From the NCBI RefSeq assembly GCF_000741215.1, contig NZ_JGYX01000007.1, positions 124,001 to 188,000 of the forward strand: 64,000 bases of DNA, given 5' to 3'. Shown piece after piece: positions 25,910 to 33,064 of the stretch. The stretch's first letter is position 1, and each line of letters opens with the position of its first letter. Made by a program: the position numbers and the translations under genes. The notes under the pieces are model-generated. The model made no database searches. It saw only the letters and a list, made by a program, of their open reading frames with translations, and had not been told where the DNA came from. Source of the stretch: Bifidobacterium pullorum subsp. gallinarum (GTDB lineage: Bacteria; Actinomycetota; Actinomycetes; Actinomycetales; Bifidobacteriaceae).

Positions 25910-26086
25910 CTAGCCAATAGGACAATATCCATCAGAAGTGCAAGCACTTCCACCATCATTGATGTGATTTAGCCAATCAAGATTTCCGCCATTGGATGAT
26001 GCCCCGCCTCCAGAAGAAGACGAGCCGCCACCCGTGTAAGAAGGAGCCGACCCGCCTGTATAAGCGGGCGCGTATCCGCCATTGGA
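25910..26086 (-). other. In-frame C-terminal extension beyond a TAA stop
   Basis: Immediately after the TAA of the upstream gene the same frame stays open for 58 codons to a TAG at 25910-25912. It begins S-N-G-G-Y-A-P-A-Y-T-G-G-S-A-P-S-Y-T, continuing the Tyr/Thr repeat that precedes the stop (S-Y-T-P-T-Y-T-P-S-Y), passes a Gly/Ser linker and ends in a compact module D-W-L-N-H-I-N-D-G-G-S-A-C-T-S-D-G-Y-C-P-I-G with two cysteines. The terminator lies just beyond. A premature stop or readthrough fits better than chance. Confidence 0.7.
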
Positions 26087-27010
26087 TTATCTGCCGTCCG
26101 AATATGACGGCGTGTAGGTAGGTGTGTATGACTGTTGGGCCTGTTGCGCGGCCTGTGCCGCGGCGGCTTCGGCGGCGGCCTTCATGTCCGCGTCGCTCTT
26201 GGCCTTCACCGAGTCGTTGACCGCGGCCGTCGCCTGGTCCAGCGCGGCTGAGGCGTCGTTCATGGCCTTCGCGTCGTCGCCAGCATCCAGCAGCTTCCTC
26301 GCCTCGTCGATCGCCTTGCCCAACGCGTCGCGCGTGGCGTTGTCCTGGACCTTGCCATCCGAATCCTTCAGCAAGGTAGAGGCCTGGTCCGTCTTCGCCT
26401 TCAACGCCGATGTGGCGTCCGCCAGGGTCTTCGCATCACGCGATGCCACGACCGCGTCCACCGCCTTCGCCACCGCCTCGCGCTTCGACTCGAACCGCTC
26501 CTTGGTGTGTGCGGGGAGCTCAATGATTCGGTCGGGATGCAGAGCATACCATTCGACCGTGCACGCGTCGATCCGCTCGGTCCCGTCCGCGTCCTGCAGC
26601 GCGTCCTTGAGCGCGGTCACGGTGTCGGGATCCTCGACCTGATCCGCCGTGACGGCCTCCGCGTCCTTCATCTCGTCGGATTGGACCAGTTTCGTGAGCT
26701 TGGTGCCGGCGGCCGTGGCCTGCGACGTCATGGACTCGCAGGACGCCACCGCGCCCCGCACGCGCAACGCCTGCCAGACACCCAAGCCCGCCAGCACGAT
26801 CGCGACCACGGCGATCACGGACGCGACCACCATCCACGCGCGCACGCGCCGCGGCCTCCGCGGCCCGGACCCCTCCGGATCAGGGGACGCCCAGCCCGGC
26901 CCGCGGTTCTCGGCCCACTCCGGCGTCGCGTTCGGCCTGCCACGCAGGCCGAACGCCTCATGGTCCGTGTTGTTCGCCGGATCGAACACCCAAATCCTCG
27001 TAACGCTCAT
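26087..27010 (-). CDS. Membrane-anchored coiled-coil protein, probably truncated
   Basis: A 307-residue protein with a cytoplasmic N-terminus rich in Pro/Gly/Asp (1-55), one membrane helix (about 58-80), then an extracytoplasmic domain with two cysteines (C90, C149) and long Ala/Lys/Asp coiled coil (about 180-290) of FIVAR-like composition, ending in an Ala/Gln stretch and Tyr/Thr repeat. The start at 27010 has GGGAG upstream. No enzymatic motif is visible; a surface or sensor role is possible. The TAA at 26087-26089 interrupts what looks like a longer protein of 365 residues (see the extension entry). Confidence 0.75.
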   Translation of the reverse strand: MSVTRIWVFDPANNTDHEAFGLRGRPNATPEWAENRGPGWASPDPEGSGPRRPRRVRAWMVVASVIAVVAIVLAGLGVWQALRVRGAVASCESMTSQATAAGTKLTKLVQSDEMKDAEAVTADQVEDPDTVTALKDALQDADGTERIDACTVEWYALHPDRIIELPAHTKERFESKREAVAKAVDAVVASRDAKTLADATSALKAKTDQASTLLKDSDGKVQDNATRDALGKAIDEARKLLDAGDDAKAMNDASAALDQATAAVNDSVKAKSDADMKAAAEAAAAQAAQQAQQSYTPTYTPSYSDGR

Positions 27011-27029
27011 CGCAATACTCCCATACCGA

Positions 27030-27077
27030 AATACCTAAAAACCGGAATAGCTAAAAACCGGAATAGCTAAAAACCGA
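27030..27077. repeat. Three tandem 16-bp repeats
   Basis: AATACCTAAAAACCGG, AATAGCTAAAAACCGG and AATAGCTAAAAACCGA in direct succession, directly upstream of the coiled-coil protein gene. They may be an operator array or a slippage-prone promoter spacer. Confidence 0.75.
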
Positions 27078-27142
27078 AGGGGGCATCATCCGTCACGAAA
27101 AAGAGAAGTCCGTCCGGGCTTGCGTCCGGACGAGCCGGGACG

Positions 27143-27283
27143 TTACCTGCGGCTATGGGCCGTCGCCGCGTATACCGTGATCGGTAATACGGTAATACTG
27201 CAATGTCGCCTGCGATGGGATGTATCGCGGGCGCGAGACAGATAACGATGGTCGCGTGGTCTGCCGGGCCACAAGATGAGCAT
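27143..27283 (-). pseudogene. Decayed paralogue of the small membrane protein
   Basis: The minus strand encodes a sequence similar to the 25390-25623 gene (T-I-V-I-C-L-A-P-A-I-H-P-I-A-G-D-I-A-V-L), but an 8-bp tandem duplication (GGTAATAC at 27183 and 27191 on the plus strand) shifts the frame; removing one copy restores P-I-T-V-Y-A-A-T-A-H-S-R-R and a TAA at 27143-27145. The N-terminal part after ATGCTC has also lost bases. Confidence 0.65.
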
Positions 27284-27439
27284 TCGCGTTTGCCCGTACG
27301 GGTATCGCGTGGAGGTGCGGATCTTCTTCGCTGCGGGAAGGATTCATAGGAAACGTTCAGCGCAGTAGCCGAGACCAATGAGGCTGGTCAAGATGAGAGT
27401 CGGATTTCGCTAAGGTCTACGGGCCTGAAGCTGTACTCG

Positions 27440-27532
27440 ATAAAAGCAAAAGAACCCCGGCCGACGTGCGGCCGAGGTTCCTTGTTGCTCCGGTACCCCC
27501 GTGGGATTCGAACCCACAACCCACGACTTAAA
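27440..27532 (-). repeat. Left attachment repeat (displaced tRNA-Lys 3' half)
   Basis: 93 bp nearly identical to 30714-30807 (two substitutions and one base fewer in a C run). It contains the 3' half of tRNA-Lys from the anticodon loop onward plus the tRNA terminator hairpin. No 5' half is present, so it is the displaced end left by integration of an element into the tRNA gene. Confidence 0.9.
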
Positions 27533-27764
27533 CGTATCATCCCCCTTATGGGGCAACGGGAATTGATTGGAACGCAGTGCGCTGAACCGTCTTCCGGGCC
27601 GGTCGGCGAGTGTGGAGAAGCCGTGGAGAAGAAACGCGAATGCCCCTGTGTCGCCCCCGATTACGCCAGTCGTATCGTATCTTTCCTTGTAATGCGTTAC
27701 CTCGTGACGAAGGCAGTGGAAGCCGCGGCGAGGAAGCGCTAAAGACAATCCACTGGACATATGC

Positions 27765-27790
27765 GCCGGCCAATCATTGGCCGGCTTTTT
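27765..27790 (+). terminator. Rho-independent terminator inside the island
   Basis: Perfect 9-bp stem GCCGGCCAA / TTGGCCGGC with a 3-nt loop followed by TTTTT, 20 nt before the integrase start. The upstream segment 27533-27764 holds only a short basic open frame ending at 27742 (about 40 residues after the last plausible GTG) that I cannot name. Confidence 0.8.
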
Positions 27791-27809
27791 GTTTACAAGG
27801 GGAGCAACG

Positions 27810-28738
27810 ATGGAATTCTCCGACCGCAGACAACCACCCCGTGAATGGACGCCATGGCTCGACGACTGGGTGGGCGCGATGCGCGCGCAGGGCAACTCAG
27901 CTGCGACCATCGAGAATTGGTGATACATCGTAGGGCATCTTGCGCTCAGGGCGAGGAAAAGTCCTGCGGACATCACGGGCGATGACATCATCTCTTGGCT
28001 GAACCGGGGTGTGACCGCCAACTCCAGACGTTCCGACGTGAACGCGTGCACCGCGTTCTTCGGATGGGTGTGCAAGGCGGGACGGAGAACCGACAATCCC
28101 ATGGATCTCGTGCCGACCGTCCGCCGCGACAAGCAAAGCAGCCACCCGCCCCGGCCGAGGCCGTCGAGAAGGCCAAGCATTGCACGGACAAAAGGGTTCC
28201 GCTGATCATCATGCTCATGGACGAGGCTGGGCTGCGCCGGACGGAGCTTGCGCGGGCGCACACCCGCGACGTCATCGACGACCTGACCGGCAAGAGCATC
28301 GTCGTCCACGGAAAAGGCGGCAAAGACCGCGTCATCCCATTGAGCGACCAGCTCGGATGGATCGTGTCCTCGCTGCCGGAGGGTTACTTCTTCCCAAGCG
28401 GGCATGAGGGACACGTGCACCCCGACACCATCTACCGAATCGTGAAGAACGCGACTGGCTGGCCGCCGCATGCGTTCCGCCGCAAGTTCGCCACCGACCT
28501 GTGGCGGGCGACCGGGGACACCATGAAGGTCAAGGAGATGCCCGGGCATGAATCGTTGCAGACCACGCAGAACTACATCTTCACCACCATGGACGACCTG
28601 CGCGACGCGGTCGATGAGCTGCGCGCATACCGAAGGACAAACACGCAGGGATTCCGCCCCGAGAAGATACTCGAGGCGTACAACGTCCCTCCCGCCATCG
28701 CGAAGCTCCTGCTCGACGGCCTCCGCAACCAGGAATGA
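27810..28738 (+). pseudogene. Tyrosine recombinase/integrase, twice broken
   Basis: From ATG 27810 the frame reads a SAM-like N-terminal domain (M-E-F-S-D-R-R-Q-P-P-R-E-W-T-P-W-L) until TGA at 27921-27923, continues in the same frame to about 28135, and resumes in another frame to 28738. The catalytic domain is whole: R in G-L-R-R-T-E-L-A, K in H-G-K-G-G-K-D-R, H-x-x-R in H-A-F-R-R-K-F, G-H in M-P-G-H-E-S, and Y in T-Q-N-Y-I. GGGGAGC precedes the ATG. It is the integrase of the tRNA-Lys island, now inactive unless the stop is read through and the frameshift corrected. Confidence 0.85.
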
Positions 28739-28746
28739 TCCACGGC

Positions 28747-28802
28747 GCTCTTCTGGTCCACCGGACCAGAAGAGCGAGGTCTCGCGGTCTCCCCGCGAGA
28801 CC
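28747..28802. other. Two adjacent perfect hairpins
   Basis: GCTCTTCTGGTCC / GGACCAGAAGAGC (13-bp arms, 28747-28759 and 28763-28775) is followed two bases later by GGTCTCGCGG / CCGCGAGACC (10-bp arms, 28778-28787 and 28793-28802). They start eight bases after the integrase stop; no T run follows, so they are not standard terminators. From 28803 to 29078 I see no gene, and the DNA becomes markedly AT-rich toward the next promoter. Confidence 0.75.
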
Positions 28803-29078
28803 CGTTCGACCGACTCGCCGTCACGGTTCCGGAGTGCGTCCCCATATGAAACACGGTGGCGTCGTCAGTGCGGCGGGATTGTGCGCCACCCGGTACGGGT
28901 GAAATGCTTCGGACTTTTTGTGAGAACGGCATTCGCTGGCTTTCGGCGCGGGGGCCGTCCAACGCCGCATGGTTCGGCGGCTATATGGACTGACAGGCTC
29001 TTGCATGACCTTACAGCGCGATATTGCATAGTTATATCAATTACCCGCTACACCATATTAGGTTTTGTTTGGCTTTGG

Positions 29079-29107
29079 TTGTATGGCATTGGACATGTGG
29101 CTATCAT
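29079..29107 (+). promoter_or_regulatory. Predicted promoter of the island cargo genes
   Basis: TTGTAT (29079-29084), 17-bp spacer and TATCAT (29102-29107) in an AT-rich stretch, 40 nt before the start of the winged-helix gene. Confidence 0.5.
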
Positions 29108-29147
29108 TGGGAACAATGAAACGTTGTCGGCGAAAGTGAGGTTCCGG

Positions 29148-29921
29148 ATGCCGGAGGAGCAAATCGACTGGAGGGAGACAATTGATTGTCTGCTCGATCG
29201 TTCGAAAAGGCCGTTCGTTCCGATCGATAAGACGTTCGTCCAGATGCCTAGGGGGAGTGCGAATCGTGAGGGGCCTCTGGCGACTTTCGTGAGAAACAGG
29301 GACCTTCGAGGGTTGAAAGCCTACCTGCTGATCGTCGCGTCCGCCAGCAGTGCGGACGAGAACGGCGAGTGGCACACGACACTCCCTCTGCAGGCCTGGG
29401 CCAGGGCGTTCGGATGCTTCAAGTACACGAGCGGACAGTTGTCGGCGAAGGCCGCCGCAGGGAAAATATTCGCCAGGCTCGAGAAGCGTGGACTGATCAA
29501 GAGAACGCACGATGGCGGGAAGCGCGACGTCAGGGTGCAGCTGCTCGCGCAAGACGGGTCGGGCGGGGACTACCAGCGTCCGAAGACGGGATTCCTCCGC
29601 CTGTCCCACGAGTTCTGGAAATCGAAGCTCGACGAACAGATCAGCCTGCCTGCGCTGGCGATGCTTCTCGTCATCCTTGGCGAGCGGCAGCCCTGCGAAC
29701 TGCCCTCCGAACGAATGCCCGAATGGTACGGCTGGTCCGCGGATACCGCGGAACGAGGGTTCCGCGAACTGGCGGCCTTGGGAATCATCGATAAGCAATC
29801 CCGCCCCAAGAAGACGCCCCTCAGCCCGACCGGGTTCACCACGGTGAACGAGTATTCCGTTCTTCCTCCGTATGACAGAAGCTCGCTGGAACGGGCCCTT
29901 CGCAAGCGGAAAAGGGGATAA
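29148..29921 (+). CDS. Two-domain winged-helix protein, island cargo
   Basis: A 257-residue protein not assigned to a named family. Residues about 45-140 look like one winged helix (L-K-A-Y-L-L-I-V-A-S-A..G-Q-L-S-A-K-A-A-A-G-K-I-F-A-R-L-E-K-R-G-L-I-K-R) and 150-235 like a second (Y-G-W-S-A-D-T-A-E-R-G-F-R-E-L-A-A-L-G-I-I-D-K), followed by a basic tail. The ATG at 29148 has GAGG six bases upstream; a GTG at 29136 would add four residues. It ends two bases before the DUF3800-like gene, so the two form an operon. It could be a regulator of the element, a replication initiator, or the DNA-binding half of a two-gene system. Confidence 0.65.
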   Translation: MPEEQIDWRETIDCLLDRSKRPFVPIDKTFVQMPRGSANREGPLATFVRNRDLRGLKAYLLIVASASSADENGEWHTTLPLQAWARAFGCFKYTSGQLSAKAAAGKIFARLEKRGLIKRTHDGGKRDVRVQLLAQDGSGGDYQRPKTGFLRLSHEFWKSKLDEQISLPALAMLLVILGERQPCELPSERMPEWYGWSADTAERGFRELAALGIIDKQSRPKKTPLSPTGFTTVNEYSVLPPYDRSSLERALRKRKRG

Positions 29922-29923
29922 GC

Positions 29924-30499
29924 ATGAGTGAGTTAATCGCCTGGGGCGATGAAAGCGTGCAACGGCAGGGCGGCATCGCCCCCACGTACTATGTGGGGGT
30001 CTGCATCTGCGGACTTGAGGAGGACGAGGTACGCCGAAGGCTCCTCGCCCCGATCCGGAAGAAGATCCCGAAGCTGCACTGGCGAGACATGACGCGCACC
30101 GAGAAGCGATGCTCCATACCGACGATCGAGAGCCTGTCGTTGCCCCATATCGTGGCAGCGGCCGCACCCCTGGACAACATCAAGCTCGACAGGGCCCGCC
30201 ACAAATGCTTGGAACGACTGCTTCCCGAACTGGAACAGCAATACGGCGTGACGCGTCTCGTACTGGAGTCACGGGAAGCGAGCCAGGACGAACGGGACCT
30301 TGCCTGTGTTCGCGGACTGAGAAGCAGGGGTTTCATCCGCCGACTGCGTGTGGATTTCATGCCCGGCGAATCAGATGCTCGGCTGTGGATTCCCGATCAG
30401 GTGCTTGGAGCCATCGGAGACGCCAAACGCGGCGGCGAAGGCTATTCAGGATTGATCGCGTCAGTGCATATGCTCGATGTAGATCTCAGCGATCAATGA
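29924..30499 (+). CDS. DUF3800-like protein, island cargo
   Basis: A 191-residue protein beginning S-E-L-I-A-W-G-D-E-S, matching the Y-x-D-E-S/T opening of DUF3800 proteins, which have an RNase H-like fold. Also consistent are K-L-H-W-R-D after about 45 residues and the late D-A-R-L-W-I-P-D-Q-V-L-G-A-I-G-D-A segment, equivalent to the family's conserved Asp helix. D8/E9 and the late Asp would be the metal-binding acids of a nuclease; activity is inferred, not shown. AAAAGGGG precedes the ATG and the gene is coupled to the winged-helix gene. It is absent from the core pathways around it. Confidence 0.6.
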   Translation: MSELIAWGDESVQRQGGIAPTYYVGVCICGLEEDEVRRRLLAPIRKKIPKLHWRDMTRTEKRCSIPTIESLSLPHIVAAAAPLDNIKLDRARHKCLERLLPELEQQYGVTRLVLESREASQDERDLACVRGLRSRGFIRRLRVDFMPGESDARLWIPDQVLGAIGDAKRGGEGYSGLIASVHMLDVDLSDQ

Positions 30500-30713
30500 G
30501 CCGGACAAGGCTCTGCCTTGATACGCATGAGGGCAACGTGACAAAACGCGAGTCAACGTAAAGGATTGCAGCATTACGCAAGATGACCTATCATGGTGAT
30601 AAGCCATCCTCCGAGGAGGAAACGGAAGCGGGAGCCGGACACCCTGTGTATCATGGGGGCCGGCTCCTGCGTTTGTGGCGGGCGGGACATATCCGGTCTT
30701 GGGGTTATAGGCC

Positions 30714-30807
30714 ATAAAAGCAAGAGAACCCCGGCCGACGTGCGGCCGAGGTTCCTCGTTGCTCCGGTACCCCCCGTGGGATTCGAACCCACAACCCACG
30801 ACTTAAA
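30714..30807 (-). repeat. Right attachment repeat (within the intact tRNA-Lys locus)
   Basis: 94-bp partner of the repeat at 27440-27532, overlapping the 3' half of the functional tRNA-Lys gene and its terminator. The island is the DNA between the two copies, about 3.2 kb. The tRNA remains whole because the element supplies an identical 3' half. Confidence 0.9.
30726..30754 (-). terminator. tRNA-Lys terminator
   Basis: AACCCCGGCCG / CGGCCGAGGTT stem with a 5-nt loop on the minus strand, followed by CTCTTGCTTTT, 14 nt past the tRNA 3' end. Confidence 0.75.
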
Positions 30808-30840
30808 AGGACGCTGCTCTAACCGTTGAGCTAGAGGGGC
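30768..30840 (-). tRNA. tRNA-Lys (UUU)
   Basis: A 73-nt cloverleaf. The acceptor pairs GCCCCTC with GGGGGGT (G-U closing), the D arm is GCTC..GAGC, the anticodon loop is CTTTTAA (anticodon TTT), and the T arm is GTGGG-TTCGAAT-CCCAC. CCA is not encoded. The anticodon stem has one U-U mismatch. It is the integration target of the adjacent island. Confidence 0.93.
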
Positions 30841-31038
30841 AACAAACTCACATTATACAACGCGACGCGCCGAAGAGGCAAACGCGTTGCATATCGTCGT
30901 CACACCGCACCGTACTGCGACCGTCAAGCCGGCGAATCCATTCGCGGCAAGCAAGTGGCAAGCAGTACGGGACCGCCACAGGTAATGGACTCCGCGGATT
31001 CAAGGGCTGCGGCACCCTCGGCGCGCAATCCTCTGCGC

Positions 31039-32076
31039 TTAGTTGAATCCGACCACCAGATTCGCCACGCGGTAGCCCACGCGGATCATCCACCGTCCGA
31101 CCGGGCCGCGCAGGTTGAGTGCGCGGGAGATCAGCTTGCGCCGCACATCGTGGTAGATGCCGGGCGAGGTCCGGCGGATATTCTCCCACAGCTCATCCTT
31201 GACCTTGTAGTTCTCCGGCTTGCGCGAAAGGATGAGGAACACGCTGGTCACCGAGCTCTCGATGGCCAGGAAGTGAATCATGTACCGGTACAGTCCGTCC
31301 GGCACGGTGCCGCGTTCCGGCGTGGCCGCCAGCATGCAGCGGTTGACCAGCTGCAGCTGGTTGACGCGGCGGATCATCACGTCGGTCTGCACGCTCTGCC
31401 CCTCGCGGCCGATGAAATAGTGGTAGAACGGCACGTCGAGGTACATCAGCGTCTTGACCCACGGGAACGGGTGGTACGAGTAGATGAAGTCCACGTAGAA
31501 CGTGTGTTCCGGCAGCTGCATGCCGGAGGCGCGCACGACCTCGGTGCGGAAGGTCAGCGTGTGCATGATCATGTACTGCGCCACGCTGAACCGGCCGAGA
31601 TCGTCCCAGGTGAGTACACGGTTCGGCTTCATCACGTGCTTGAAATCGACCACGTGCTTGACGCGCTTGCCGACCTTGTCGTACACGTAGTCGGTGACGA
31701 GCAGATCGATCGGCGCGCCGCTGGCCGCCTGCGTGCGCAGCGTCTCCATCACCCGTTCGAGCGCCTCCGCGCCGATCCAATCGTCGGAATCCACCACCTT
31801 GACGTACACGCCGCTCGCCTCGGCCACACCGGTGTTCACCGCGCCGCCGTGCCCCTTGTTCTCCTGGTGGATGGCGCGTACGATGCCGGGGTATCGCCGT
31901 TCGTATGCGTCGGCGATCTGCGGGGTGTTGTCATGGGAGCCGTCGTCCACGATCAACACTTCGATGTCGTCGTTGCGCTGCGCTGCGACCAACGATTCGA
32001 TGCACCGGCTGAGGTAGGTCTCCATATTGTATGCAGGCACCACGAAGGTGATGGTTTTGGGAGTGTTCTGCTCCAT
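31039..32076 (-). CDS. Family 2 glycosyltransferase
   Basis: A 345-residue GT-A fold transferase. The N-terminal domain has F-V-V-P-A-Y-N, L-I-V-D-D-G-S-H-D-N-T, the N-K-G-H-G-G-A-V-N-T-G acceptor region and the metal/nucleotide site D-S-D-D-W. It probably adds a sugar to a cell-envelope polysaccharide or teichoic-type polymer. The C-terminal part (200-345) has family-typical aromatic helices but no membrane segment. The ATG at 32076 is chosen because GT2 homology begins right after it; the ribosome site is weak. No other envelope-sugar gene is adjacent. Confidence 0.88.
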   Translation of the reverse strand: MEQNTPKTITFVVPAYNMETYLSRCIESLVAAQRNDDIEVLIVDDGSHDNTPQIADAYERRYPGIVRAIHQENKGHGGAVNTGVAEASGVYVKVVDSDDWIGAEALERVMETLRTQAASGAPIDLLVTDYVYDKVGKRVKHVVDFKHVMKPNRVLTWDDLGRFSVAQYMIMHTLTFRTEVVRASGMQLPEHTFYVDFIYSYHPFPWVKTLMYLDVPFYHYFIGREGQSVQTDVMIRRVNQLQLVNRCMLAATPERGTVPDGLYRYMIHFLAIESSVTSVFLILSRKPENYKVKDELWENIRRTSPGIYHDVRRKLISRALNLRGPVGRWMIRVGYRVANLVVGFN

Positions 32077-32239
32077 AATGCTAGGTGTTCCTCGGTTGTT
32101 GGCCGTAAGGGGCCGGTCGGTTTGCTCTATCTGGTTCCAACGTAGCACTTCGCGCATCGACATGCGCGGCGGCTGCGGTGAATCATCCCCTGAAATTATG
32201 CAGGGGAGACCCGGAATGCACCCCCGACGTCGTCCGGGG

Positions 32240-33001
32240 TCAGTTCCGGGTCGGTTCCGGATCGGGTGCGTCGTCCTCGTCGTGCAGATCCGGCGCGGCA
32301 TCCGTGTCCGTCACCGGTTCGACGGTGATGATGGCGGACGACGGCAACGCGGCGGTCTGCGCGGCGTTGCGCTTGGCCTTGGCCCCCTCGAACCGCAGCG
32401 TGGGCTTGGCCTCCAGTCGTGACAGGCCATGCCACGCCAGATTGACGATATGCGCGGCCAGCTGCTCCTTGCTGATCTTGCGCTGGTCCGCCCAGTACTG
32501 TCCGGTGAACACGGTCATGCCGACGAGCATCTGCGCATAGTACGGCACACCCTTGGTCGGCAGTTTGCGCTGCTTGAACGAGACGACCAGCAGCTCCTCG
32601 ACCTTCATGCTGACCTCGCCCAGCAGCGAGCTGAACGAGCCGGCCGGGTCGGTGGACGGCGAATCGCGCACGAGCACCTGGAAGCCCTCGGCATTCTCCT
32701 CGATATAGGTGAGCAGCGCCAGCGCCGTGCGTTCCACGATCTGCCGCGGATGGTCGGAGGGGGTGGCCAGCGCGGACGACAGTGCCTCGGTCAGCGCCCG
32801 CATCTCGCGATCGACCACCACGGCGTACAGCCCCTCCTTGCCGCCGAAGTGCTCGTAGACAATCGGTTTGGACACCTTGGCGCTCGCCGCGATCTCCTCC
32901 ACGCTGACCGCCTCGAACCCCTTGGACGCAAAGAGCGAACGTCCGATGCGGATAAGCTGTTCGCGCCGCTGCAGCGACGTCATACGAGAGGAATTGGCCA
33001 T
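32240..33001 (-). CDS. TetR-family transcriptional regulator
   Basis: A 253-residue repressor. The N-terminal HTH is clear: R-R-E-Q-L-I-R-I-G-R-S-L-F-A-S-K-G-F-E-A-V-S-V-E-E-I-A-A-S-A-K-V-S-K-x-x-V-Y-E-H-F-G-G-K-E, with the family's Y-x-H-F motif. The ligand-binding domain is mostly helical, and a 55-residue Ala/Pro/Asp-rich acidic tail (about 200-253) is unusual for the family. A TACACT hexamer seven bases before the ATG suggests a leaderless mRNA sharing a 63-bp divergent promoter region with ftsY. Target unknown. Confidence 0.9.
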   Translation of the reverse strand: MANSSRMTSLQRREQLIRIGRSLFASKGFEAVSVEEIAASAKVSKPIVYEHFGGKEGLYAVVVDREMRALTEALSSALATPSDHPRQIVERTALALLTYIEENAEGFQVLVRDSPSTDPAGSFSSLLGEVSMKVEELLVVSFKQRKLPTKGVPYYAQMLVGMTVFTGQYWADQRKISKEQLAAHIVNLAWHGLSRLEAKPTLRFEGAKAKRNAAQTAALPSSAIITVEPVTDTDAAPDLHDEDDAPDPEPTRN

Positions 33002-33064
33002 GTGCACCAGTGTAGGCGGATGCGTGCCTAGCCCCTGTCCGTTGCGGTTTTTAGGCTTGGTGTC

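Noticed and set aside
27488-27533. A second tRNA-Lys gene
   Set aside because: Only the 3' half from the anticodon loop onward is present; no acceptor 5' strand or D arm.
30714-30807. tRNA-Lys locus damaged by integration
   Set aside because: All arms of the cloverleaf at 30768-30840 pair; the gene is intact apart from one tolerated U-U in the anticodon stem.
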